Source: JBKPDV01 sp046728075
GTDB lineage: Bacteria > Acidobacteriota > Thermoanaerobaculia > UBA5066 > Gp7-AA6
Direction of reading: 5' to 3'
Length of the DNA stretch: 17,636 nucleotides
Assembly (NCBI GenBank): GCA_046728075.1
Contig: JBKPDV010000244.1
Coordinates: 1 to 17,636, forward strand
Shown piece by piece: positions 7,545 through 13,868 of this stretch (position 1 is its first letter; the number at the start of each line of letters is the position of its first letter). A model generated the notes under the pieces. It made no database searches. It had not been told where the DNA came from and saw nothing but the letters and a program-made list of their open reading frames with translations. Position numbers and translations under genes: made by a program.

Positions 7545-7993
7545 TCACAACAACCAGGCACCCCGTGCCATGAAGGCCGCCACGAACACGATCATGATCA
7601 CGAGGGCGAATTCTACGGCATTGACTCGCCTGTAGGCCTCGAGAGAAAACTGGGGGAGCGTTAGCCCCTGGCGACGCGCCTGGCGAACGCGGAGGAACGT
7701 CGACATCGGCGCGATCTCAAGCGCAAAGACCGCCCCGAACAAGGCGAGCTTGATCCAGAAGAAGCCGTTGTGCCAATAGAAACCGGCTGCTTTCCGCCAA
7801 GATATACGCGCGCGAGGCCGGAGGCGATCCACAACACCGCCGCGATTCCCCAGGCGTTGTCGGCGTCGAGCAGCCGCCCCCAGCCCTCGTCATCCAGAGG
7901 ACGTGACAAGGCGCGCCCGCGCGCGAAGAGCGCTCCCGCGCCAAGAACCAGCGTCAGCAAGTGAATCGCGGACAGCAGCGCCGCAAGGATCAT
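7545..7993 (-). pseudogene. DUF2214-like membrane protein, single frameshift
   Basis: The start ATG 7993-7991 overlaps the stop of the upstream membrane gene by four bases. The first part (MILAALLSAIHLLTLVLGAG, GRALSRPLDDEGWGRLLDADNAWGIAAVLWIASGLARVYLGGK, in part) is in one frame. The rest (AAGFYWHNGFFWIKLALFG, EIAPM, and a final FALVIMIVFVAAFMARGAWLL) is in another. Adding one base near the AAA at 7791-7793 (plus-strand TTT) joins them into one protein of about 149 residues with four hydrophobic segments, matching the DUF2214 predicted-membrane-protein pattern (ADN.WG.AA.LWI..GL.R ... FW.K..LF...LEI.PM). The high quality of both halves suggests a very recent mutation or a sequencing error. 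Confidence 0.8.
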
Positions 7994-8718
7994 TTCAGAA
8001 CGCCCGACGTTCCGTAATCGGCTCCCCAGGAGCCGGTATAGAGCTGCCACAGCGAGACGATGTGGAGCATGAAAGCGAGCGGCACCAGAAATGTCGGTAC
8101 CAGAGCGAGAGGGAAGCGGGTCAGAAGTTCCGAAGTCGGCGACGTGTGGAAGATTCGGGCGGGTCCCGGGGTGGTCGCCACGCCCAGGCCGATCGCTACG
8201 ATGAGATCCGCCAGGCCGAAGAAGTTGAAGAAGATCGCGCGTGCTCTTCCGCCGGGCGAATCAAGCTGACCGGCCACCCAAAATGCCGTCAATCCCACTA
8301 GGATGTCTCCGATCCCTGCGGGCAACGCCCAGAGAGCGGGCACCTGACCGTTAGCCATGAGCAGGAGGAATACAGCTCCAACCAGCCGCCAGACGTTGAG
8401 CCGGATTAAGTGCTTCTGATTCGACAGAAGGCTTCGCAGCGAAGCCGAACCGGCCAGCGATGCGCCCATCACTGCGAAAGCCACCAGCAGATTGATTCCT
8501 ACCGGCGGCGGCGCGGTCCTCGAAGGTGGCTGCATGAAAACGCCGCGCAGGGCGAGCACCGTGGCCAGAGCCGCCCAGAGCGCCAGCACGATCCCGGCGG
8601 CAATCGCGATATTCCTTTCGCGGCGGGATCGGTGCGCGAGCCACATCACCAGGAATAGCGCAACGACGACGGCGTATGCCGGGACGACAACGAACAATGT
8701 CAGAAGTTCGGTTGACAT
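7990..8718 (-). CDS. Multi-pass membrane protein of unknown function
   Basis: 242 residues, ATG 8718 with AAAGGA upstream. About seven hydrophobic helices can be read: LLTLFVVVPAYAVVVALFLV, AIAAGIVLALWAALATVLAL, INLLVAFAVMGASLAGSA, VWRLVGAVFLLLMANG, ALPAGIGDILVGLTAFWVA, FFNFFGLADLIVAIGLGVA, and FPLALVPTFLVPLAFMLHIV. Small charged residues within helices (IGDILVG, GLADLIV) are conserved-looking. I do not recognise an assigned family with certainty. The stop overlaps the start of the DUF2214-like gene by four bases, so the two were probably translated together as a small membrane module. Confidence 0.85.
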   Translation of the reverse strand: MSTELLTLFVVVPAYAVVVALFLVMWLAHRSRRERNIAIAAGIVLALWAALATVLALRGVFMQPPSRTAPPPVGINLLVAFAVMGASLAGSASLRSLLSNQKHLIRLNVWRLVGAVFLLLMANGQVPALWALPAGIGDILVGLTAFWVAGQLDSPGGRARAIFFNFFGLADLIVAIGLGVATTPGPARIFHTSPTSELLTRFPLALVPTFLVPLAFMLHIVSLWQLYTGSWGADYGTSGVLK

Positions 8719-8950
8719 CTATCGTCCTTTTCTGCGAGCCAACCGCCGTCTCGCCTTCACGGAACTCATTCATCGCACGGCGATTCCGGGCGGGCAAGTA
8801 GGCACTCTGAGGTAACTGAGGAACCGCAACACCCCGACGTTGAGCCCCTTATCAGCGATCAGTCCGAAGACTGGCGCGGACGCAAAAGTTATGTTCGGAG
8901 TTTTTGACGTAGACGCGCGACGGGCCGTGCCGCTTCTGTCGGGTGACTGA

Positions 8951-9331
8951 TTAGGCGGAGACTTTTCCTTTTCGGGAGGGCTGCCTTCCGGAAGTGCGCC
9001 TCAGCGCCTCCCGGTGTTGCTCCGTCCATCGACACATTTGACTGAGCGGTTCGTTCATCGACAGGCCAAGCGCCGTCAGCGAGTACTCCACTCGCGGCGG
9101 GACGACGGGGTAGACCGTTCTCGCGACCAGCCCGTGTTCCACGAGGTTTCGCAAGGTCTGCGTGAGCATCTTCTGTGACACGCCGGAGAGCTCTCTCTTG
9201 AGCTCTCCGGTTCGCTTCGTTCCCTTTGCGAGGGAACGGACCACCGGAATCGTCCATTTGTCGGCGAGAAGGCCGACGACGATCGAACCTCCGGCTGTCT
9301 TGTGGTACGGGATTGGGGCTGGATCGCTCAC
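8951..9331 (-). CDS. HxlR-family winged-helix transcriptional regulator
   Basis: 126 residues starting at GTG 9331, with AGG about five bases upstream. The HxlR signature is complete: a first helix with LLADKWTIPVVRSLAKGTKR, RTGELKRELSGVSQKMLTQTL (recognition helix), RNLVEHGLVARTVYPVVPPRVEYSLTALG (wing), and a final dimerisation helix MCRWTEQHREALRR. The usual N-terminal Cys redox sensor of the YodB/HypR type is absent (the only Cys is in the C-terminal helix). It is divergent from the exported-protein gene at 9492, with about 160 bases between them, and is probably its regulator. Confidence 0.92.
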   Translation of the reverse strand: MSDPAPIPYHKTAGGSIVVGLLADKWTIPVVRSLAKGTKRTGELKRELSGVSQKMLTQTLRNLVEHGLVARTVYPVVPPRVEYSLTALGLSMNEPLSQMCRWTEQHREALRRTSGRQPSRKGKVSA

Positions 9332-9491
9332 GATACCTGCACATTAAAGCACGCGGGGGTTGCTAAGGCACCTCGCGGTGCGTACTTGTCCGCCGGAAGC
9401 CACTGTGCCATCAATGCGTTCGTCCTCAACTCGAGGCTGCTGGGCCGGTGCCCAATCAGCGATGTCGGATTACTGGAAGATGGAGGTAGAG

Positions 9492-10175
9492 ATGAAGACG
9501 CTTCCCTTTCTTACTGTTCTTTTGGCGGCAAGCCTCGACACGGCCGCTGCCCGAGCGCAGATGAATAAGTACCCTCCGATCGACAAATACTTGATGCCGC
9601 GCGACGCCGAAATCGCGCTCGCGAAAAGCGCCGCCCCGGCGAGCCTCGCCGATCACGCGACGATCAAGGTCCTGACCAGGTCCGGATACGTCGTGGCTCG
9701 AGAGGGCGATAACGGAGCCGTCTGTATGGTCATGCGCGGATTCAGCGCGCCGACGTATACGCCGGCCCAGTTTCGCGACCTCGTCTACGATCCGACCGTC
9801 CACGCGCCCATCTGCTTTACCGCCCCGGCGGCGCGGACCGCAATGCCGTACTACGAGCTGCGAACCAGGCTCGCGATGGAAGGCAAGACGCCCGATCAGA
9901 TCGCCGAATCTCTTCAGTCCGCGTACGTCAGAGGAGAGCTGCCGCGCAGAGACGGTGTGACCTTTGCCTACATGTGGTCCGCGCACCAGCATCTCGGTCC
10001 GGGAATCGGAGCTTGGCATCCGCACATGATGGTGTTCGCGCCCTACACCGAGAACTCGATGGTGGGCGGCAACGAGTTCGGCAGCCCGCTGCCGCAGGTG
10101 TCGGACGATGCGGGAACTCCGTTTACCGTCGTCGTCGTCCCGGTGGACGACAAGCTGGCAATCAGACCTCGATGA
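9492..10175 (+). CDS. Exported protein of unknown function
   Basis: 227 residues. The start ATG 9492 has GGAGGT five bases upstream; an in-frame extension to 9360 lacks such support. The N-terminus is a signal peptide (MKTLPFLTVLLAASLDTAAARA, then QMNK). The mature domain has the recognisable pattern DKYLMPRDAEIALAKSAAP, IKVLTRSGYVVAREGDNGAVCMVMRG, FRDLVYDPTVHAPICF, PRRDGVTFAYMWSAHQHLGPG (in part), WHPHMMVFAPYTENSMVGGN, LPQVSDDAGTPFTVVVVPVDD. I recall hypothetical exported proteins with these motifs in soil bacteria; no function is known to me. Conserved His (AHQH, WHPH) and two Cys could bind metal or form a disulfide. A degenerate second copy of its 3' part lies at 11101-11350. Confidence 0.85.
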   Translation: MKTLPFLTVLLAASLDTAAARAQMNKYPPIDKYLMPRDAEIALAKSAAPASLADHATIKVLTRSGYVVAREGDNGAVCMVMRGFSAPTYTPAQFRDLVYDPTVHAPICFTAPAARTAMPYYELRTRLAMEGKTPDQIAESLQSAYVRGELPRRDGVTFAYMWSAHQHLGPGIGAWHPHMMVFAPYTENSMVGGNEFGSPLPQVSDDAGTPFTVVVVPVDDKLAIRPR

Positions 10176-10209
10176 GTGTTCGTCCCCCGCGGGACTGAGG
10201 CGTCGCGAG
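9705..10209 (+). repeat. Duplicated segment, copy 1 (within and just after the exported-protein gene)
   Basis: Two blocks of this segment, 9705-9746 and 9991-10209, recur at 11101-11142 and 11143-11350. The similarity passes the stop codon at 10175 and ends at 10209: over the last 69 bases (10141-10209 against 11282-11350) there are five mismatches, and it stops abruptly after GGCGTCGCGAG. The intervening 244 bases are absent from the second copy. Confidence 0.85.
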
Positions 10210-11054
10210 AAGGCGCTCGACGAACGGCTGCGCGCGCTCGGCGCGGACCCTGTCGTGCTCGACGGTCTCGACCCGCGGGCGGTCGGGCAAGCCGTTTCCG
10301 CCGCGAAGCCGGACGCAATCGTCCACCAGGCGACCGGTCTCGCGAATCTGAGCGACTTCAAGCACTTCGATCGCAGCTTTACGCAGACGAACCGCCTTCG
10401 CACCGAAGGCACCGACTTCCTGCTGGCCGCCGCGCGCGAGGCGGGAGTCCGCCGATTCGTGGCCCAAAGTTACGCCAGCGCGCGATACGCGCGCGTGGGT
10501 GGGCCGGTCAAGACGGAAGAGGATCCGCTCGATCCCGCTCCGGTGCCGTCCATGCGCGAGACCTGGGCCGCGCTGGCACACCTCGAAAAGGCCGTCAGCG
10601 GCTCCGGCGGGATCGCGCTCCGGTACGGCGGCTTCTATGGCGCGCCGAACGACGGGCTCATCGAGCCCATACGCCAAAGGCATTTCCCGATCGTCGGCAA
10701 TGGCGGCGGCGTAACCTCCTTCATCCACCTCGACGACGCCGCCTCTGCGACCGTCCTCGCGCTGGAACACGACGGCCCCGCCATCTACAACATCGTCGAT
10801 GACGAGCCCGCCCCGGCCCGTGAGTGGCTGCCGGTGGCCGCCCAAGCGCTCGGACCGGGCCACCCCGCCACGTCCCCGCTTGGCTCGCGCGGCTGTTCGC
10901 GGGCGAAGCCGTGGTCATGATGGCGACCGAGTCTCGCGGTGCCTCCAACGCGAAGGCAAAACGGGAGCTCGGCTGGAAACTGCGCTATCCGAGTTGGCGG
11001 CAGGGCTTCTTCGAGGTGTACGCGAAGCGGGGGACCGTCTCGACCGCCGCGTGA
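10198..11054 (+). pseudogene. NAD-dependent epimerase/dehydratase (extended SDR), 5'-truncated and frameshifted
   Basis: The frame carries a clear extended/atypical SDR: REKALDERLRALGADPVVLD, KPDAIVHQATGLANL, FLLAAAREAGVRRFVAQSYA, LRYGGFYGAPNDG, GGGVTSFIHLDDAASATVLAL, IYNIVDDEPAPAREWLP. The N-terminal GxxGxxG nucleotide-binding strand and about 40 residues are missing. Coding similarity begins exactly where the duplicated segment ends (about 10209), so the true start was probably lost in a rearrangement. A second lesion lies near 10853: adding one base joins AAQALG to PPRHVPAWLARLFAGEAVVMM and ASNAKAKRELGWKLRYPSWRQGF, the normal SDR end. No start codon with a ribosome-binding site precedes the fragment. 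I regard it as non-functional. Confidence 0.85.
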
Positions 11055-11100
11055 CAGAAGCGCTTGCATGCAGGATCGAGACGCTCAACCTTGAGGAGGT

Positions 11101-11350
11101 GGAGACAACGGGTTCGTCTGCATGGTCATGCGCGGATTTAGCATCTCGTTCCGGGAGTCGGAGCTTGGCATCCGCACATGATGGTGTTCGCGCCCAACTA
11201 CGAGAACTCGATGGTGGGCGGCAACGAGTTCGGCAGCCGCTGCCGCAGGTTGCGGGAACCCATTTACCGTCGTCCTCGTCCCGGTGGACGACAAACTGGC
11301 AATCAAACCTCGATGACTGTTCGTTCCCCGCTGGACTGAGGCGTCGCGAG
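11101..11350 (+). pseudogene. Degenerate, internally deleted second copy of the exported-protein gene
   Basis: 11101-11142 matches 9705-9746 (encoding GDNG-VCMVMRGFS) and 11143-11350 matches 9991-10209. The two parts are joined directly at an AGC shared by both ends of the missing 244 bases, as expected for slippage or microhomology deletion; 244 is not a multiple of three, so the frame is lost. A further C and a short stretch around 11240-11260 are also missing. The copy encodes Phe where the intact gene has Ala (GDNGF against GDNGA), so it is an old or imported paralogue rather than a fresh duplication. Confidence 0.85.
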
Positions 11351-11434
11351 GAGCCAATGACACAGAACGAGGAGAGACGGCTCGCCCGGCTCTGAATTCT
11401 CGCGTTTACGGCAGAACGTCCCTCTCCTGTCCCT

Positions 11435-11880
11435 TCATTCCGAAGCCGCGCCCAGCGTCGGCAGGATCAGCGCCCGAAACAAGTCGTTGACTTCCTTTGG
11501 GGAAAGCGGGCTACGGCTCTCCACCCAACAATTCAGCACGAGGATGAACGTCGAGGCCGCATACTGGACAAGAAGATCCGGCGGAATCTGGCGAGCCGCT
11601 TTCCGACGGCCTTGAAACTCCTTCTTGACCTCATCGGCAATCAGCCCGGCGAGCACCCGCCGGAGGTGCTCATGAAGGATGGCTCGACCTCTTGCCCCCA
11701 TCCTGGCCTGGCCCGCCCGCCGGTGCCGGTCGAGGTGCTCGAAGATCGGAAGGCTGAACCAAATCATCCTTTCATGGCGCTTCGCCGAGGATGGCTGCAC
11801 TGTCGATGGAACGGCGCGAAGCATGTCCCGTATCCCGCTGACCAGGAGATCGTCTTTGTCGCGAAAGTGCGTGCTGCCGA
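11435..11880 (-). pseudogene. TetR-family regulator, C-terminal part (copy A)
   Basis: From about 11880 to the stop at 11435 the minus strand encodes STHFRDKDDLLVSGIRDMLR, then SAKRHERMIWFSLPIFEHLD, RGRAILHEHLRRVLAGL, IPPDLLVQYAASTFILVLNC, and PLSPKEVNDLFRALILPTLG. This is the end of a TetR helix-turn-helix (xHFxDKDDLL) followed by a full ligand-binding domain. The first ~35 residues of the DNA-binding domain are missing, replaced upstream by the start of a different gene (see 11871-11925). An ATG at 11824 could give a 129-residue protein without a DNA-binding domain. It is homologous to the fragment at 15826-16070 at both DNA and protein level. Confidence 0.75.
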
Positions 11881-11925
11881 GTGCAGGACGATGCCGGTCG
11901 TGTCCGGGGTTACGTTCGTATTCAT
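11871..11925 (-). pseudogene. First codons of a SAM-methyltransferase-like gene fused to TetR copy A
   Basis: ATG 11925 begins MNTNVTPDTTGIVLHSAA. I recall this as the N-terminus of class I SAM-dependent methyltransferases (VTPDTTGxVLHSAxxYDLL...). After HSAA the similarity stops and the TetR fragment takes over in another frame within a few bases. No methyltransferase core (VLDVGCGTG) follows. The assignment rests on memory of a short stretch. Confidence 0.4.
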
Positions 11926-12104
11926 CGTCGTCACGTCACGTCGCGCTCATCGCTGGGCACCTAATCCTGTTCCGGGTTTTGTCGCATACGGCGTTGGCGG
12001 CCTCAGTCGTATCGGGCGTGATTATTCTGGTCGTGATCAAACATCTTGGTTTGCTCGGTCCGCTCGTGATGCTGATCCGTCGTCGATCTCGGCGTCGACC
12101 CTAA
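11926..12104 (+). pseudogene. Fragment of a small two-helix membrane protein, no start codon
   Basis: This frame encodes SRHVALIAGHLILFRVLSHT, ALAASVVSGVIILVVIKHLG and LLGPLVMLIRRRSRRRP, ending in TAA at 12104. It gives two hydrophobic helices and a strongly basic cytoplasmic tail, exactly what a small inner-membrane protein looks like. No ATG, GTG or TTG lies in frame within the preceding ~100 bases (the next is an ATG at about 11822, deep in unrelated sequence), so the start was lost or has mutated. It is divergent from the methyltransferase-like start and abuts it. Confidence 0.5.
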
Positions 12105-12202
12105 CCGTCGGTGGCTTGACTGCTGCAGTGCTCCGTGACCGACGCCGACTGGAACGCAGATTGTCGGTCCTTGTCATCCATGCCTGCCCCCGCTCGGACG
12201 TG

Positions 12203-12661
12203 TCAGAAGAACAGGCCGCTCGCGAGGGCGCATCCTAAACCGGCGAGCGACGCAAAGGTGCGGACAGTATGGTAGAGCTGCCAGCGGTCCCTGATTCTCG
12301 TCCAGTCGGAGGGAAGAGTCGTCGGCGTCCACTGCTTTATCCGGTTATCGATAGGTACGTTGACGAGCAGCGTGACCAGCAACACCACGACGAAAAGCAC
12401 CAGCCCGGTCACCTCGAAGTAAAAGGCTCCGGTCAGTTGCTGGCGAAAGAGCAGGAACAGCACCGCCAGGGCCGACAGTATCGAGGCAGGCATCAGAATC
12501 CGCATCGGCCATGCGAGATTCCGGATCATCGTTCGCCCGATTTCCAGAAATCCCGCGGGAGTGATCGATGCGATCGAACGACTGAGGCTGAACCACGTGC
12601 CCCACAGAACTCCAGAGACCAACGCGAAGAGAAAGATGTTGACGAATTGAGCGATCCTCAT
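12203..12661 (-). CDS. DUF1772-like (anthrone-oxygenase-type) membrane protein
   Basis: 152 residues from ATG 12661, with a weak GGTGG upstream; a longer in-frame extension runs through Arg-rich noise and is unlikely. Four hydrophobic helices are visible: AQFVNIFLFALVSGVLWGTW, MRILMPASILSALAVLFLLF, YFEVTGLVLFVVVLLVTLLV and a final FASLAGLGCALASGLFF. Between helices 3 and 4 is NVPIDNRIKQW, followed by WTRIRDRWQLYHTVRT. The VPI-N-x-I-x-x-W and W-x-x-YHxxR motifs are those of DUF1772/anthrone oxygenase-like proteins. No neighbour on the same strand is close enough to indicate an operon partner. Confidence 0.8.
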   Translation of the reverse strand: MRIAQFVNIFLFALVSGVLWGTWFSLSRSIASITPAGFLEIGRTMIRNLAWPMRILMPASILSALAVLFLLFRQQLTGAFYFEVTGLVLFVVVLLVTLLVNVPIDNRIKQWTPTTLPSDWTRIRDRWQLYHTVRTFASLAGLGCALASGLFF

Positions 12662-12848
12662 GTTCCACCATTCTGCGTCACGTTGAGATTTTTCGGTCCG
12701 GCGCCAGCGGCACGAGCCGGGCTTCCTGAATCCCGACTTCCTCAGTCGGCCCGCAAGGGCCAAGTCCAATTCCAATGCACACCAGAGGCCAGGCGAACCC
12801 TCGGCGAAGTAGGAACGTCGGTCGTCTGATGCCGTTCGCCGGCGCCGG

Positions 12849-13238
12849 CTAGGCCGGGGGCTGATAGAGCTGAATCAGGTTGCCGCAGGCGTCCGAGAAG
12901 ATCGCGATCTTCATGGGCCCGGCGGGCGCCGGCTCCTTGACGAACGTGACGCCCCGTTTCTTCAGGCGCTCGAATTCCGCCGCAAGGTCGCGCACTTCGA
13001 AAGCGGCGAGCGGGATGCCCTGAGCGAACATCGCTTCCTGGAAAGTCTTCGCCGCCGGGTTGGCGTTGGGCTCCAGGGCGAGCTGAAGATCGTCCGGGCC
13101 TTCAGGGGAGATGACGGTGATCCAGCGGTATTCGCCGACGGGAAAGTCGGCCTTCGTCCGGAACCCCAGGATCTCTGTGTAGAACTTCTGGGCCTTCGCC
13201 TGATCGTCCACCAGGATGCTAGTGAGCTTGATTCGCAT
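12849..13238 (-). CDS. VOC-family (glyoxalase/dioxygenase superfamily) protein
   Basis: 129 residues; ATG 13238 has GGAGG seven bases upstream. The two beta-alpha-beta-beta-beta modules are clear: MRIKLTSILVDDQAKAQKFYT ... GEYRWITVISPEG ... LQLALEP, and IPLAAFEVRDLAAEFERLKK ... VKEPAPAGPMKIAIFSDACG ... NLIQLYQPP. The position that is usually a Glu metal ligand in GNxIEL is Gln123 here, and the N-terminal His ligand is not evident, so classical metal chemistry is uncertain. It lies 39 bases after the short AraC regulator on the same strand. This AraC-VOC pairing is common in soil bacteria and suggests co-transcription and a detoxification or resistance role. Confidence 0.92.
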   Translation of the reverse strand: MRIKLTSILVDDQAKAQKFYTEILGFRTKADFPVGEYRWITVISPEGPDDLQLALEPNANPAAKTFQEAMFAQGIPLAAFEVRDLAAEFERLKKRGVTFVKEPAPAGPMKIAIFSDACGNLIQLYQPPA

Positions 13239-13277
13239 GCTTCGCCTCCGAGCCCGAGTCTGCCGTAGCAAGCCCGT

Positions 13278-13721
13278 CTAGGCTTCTCGAAAACTGCGAA
13301 AGGCCGAGGGCGGCAGTCGGCTCATCAGGTTCAGGCAGCCGGGAAAGAGCTCGCGAGGGAGCGCGCCCGGCACTTGCACCATCGAGCGCGCTCGCCTCCG
13401 AAAGGAGGAGGGCGGTTCGCCGACGCGGCGGTTGAAGAGGTCGCTGAAGCTGCCGAGGCTTGAGAACCCGACCTCCATGCAGACGTCGGTCACCGAGAGC
13501 CCGCCCATCGCGAGAAGGCGTCTCGCCCGATCCAGGCGAGATCGGATCCGGAGCTGATGGGGCGTGAGCCCGAAGAGCGCATCGAATTGACGGATGAAGT
13601 GAAAAGGGGAAATTCCGGCCGAGCGCGCCACCACCTCGATCGACGGCGCGAACTCCGTATCCTCGGTCAGTGCCTCTCTGGCCTCGCAGAGCCGGCGGAA
13701 CACCTCGGGCCGGATCAGCAC
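13278..13721 (-). CDS. AraC-family regulator, DNA-binding domain only
   Basis: 147 residues beginning with GTG 13721 (VLIRPEVFRRLCEARE). The protein is almost entirely the two helix-turn-helix motifs of AraC/XylS: IEVVARSAGISPFHFIRQF (helices 1-3), GLTPHQLRIRSRLDRARRLL, then LSVTDVCMEVGFSSLGSFSD and LFNRRVGEPPSSFRRR. There is no N-terminal sensor domain. The ~35-residue tail (CLNLMSRLPPSAFRSF) is of unknown use. No strong ribosome-binding site is visible. Its gene precedes the VOC gene in what is probably a two-gene operon. Confidence 0.92.
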   Translation of the reverse strand: MLIRPEVFRRLCEAREALTEDTEFAPSIEVVARSAGISPFHFIRQFDALFGLTPHQLRIRSRLDRARRLLAMGGLSVTDVCMEVGFSSLGSFSDLFNRRVGEPPSSFRRRARSMVQVPGALPRELFPGCLNLMSRLPPSAFRSFREA

Positions 13722-13854
13722 GAGCTCAGTCTATCAACGAGAAATCAGAGAACCACCTGAAGGTGAAGGTCAGTACCCGCGACAGCTTGCCGCCCGTTGC
13801 TAGTCAGTTCTGGGGTCTGAGAAGGTGTGAAGTCGCAGCCACCTACAGAATTAC

Positions 13855-13868
13855 AGACCTGACCCTAG
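13855..13868 (+). repeat. Direct repeat AGACCTGACCCTAG, downstream of the hydrolase gene
   Basis: The same 14-base word, with one mismatch, occurs at 15584-15597 (AGACCTGACCCCAG), in the same orientation on the other side of the hydrolase gene. The hydrolase stop codon (13867-13865) lies inside this copy. From memory, words of the type GACCTGACCCC recur near REP-like and IS200-type elements in many genomes, so these may be mobile-element footprints. Confidence 0.5.

Noticed and set aside
8719..8950. Intergenic region between HxlR and the membrane protein, inspected for tRNA, attC or IS ends
   Set aside because: No cloverleaf, no terminal inverted repeats and no target duplication could be seen; nothing supportable.
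9456..10863. Minus-strand open frames opposite the exported-protein gene and SDR fragment (9456-10412, 10162-10863)
   Set aside because: Composition is Arg/His-rich shadow sequence, while the plus strand carries recognisable protein motifs throughout.
11679..12104. 141-residue plus-strand frame read as one gene
   Set aside because: Only the last ~58 codons look like protein; the first part is antisense to the TetR remnant. I kept only the C-terminal fragment.
12838..12849. Perfect 12-bp palindrome GCCGGCGCCGGC at the VOC stop codon, considered as a terminator
   Set aside because: It has no loop and no following T-run, and GC-only palindromes are common in DNA of this composition.
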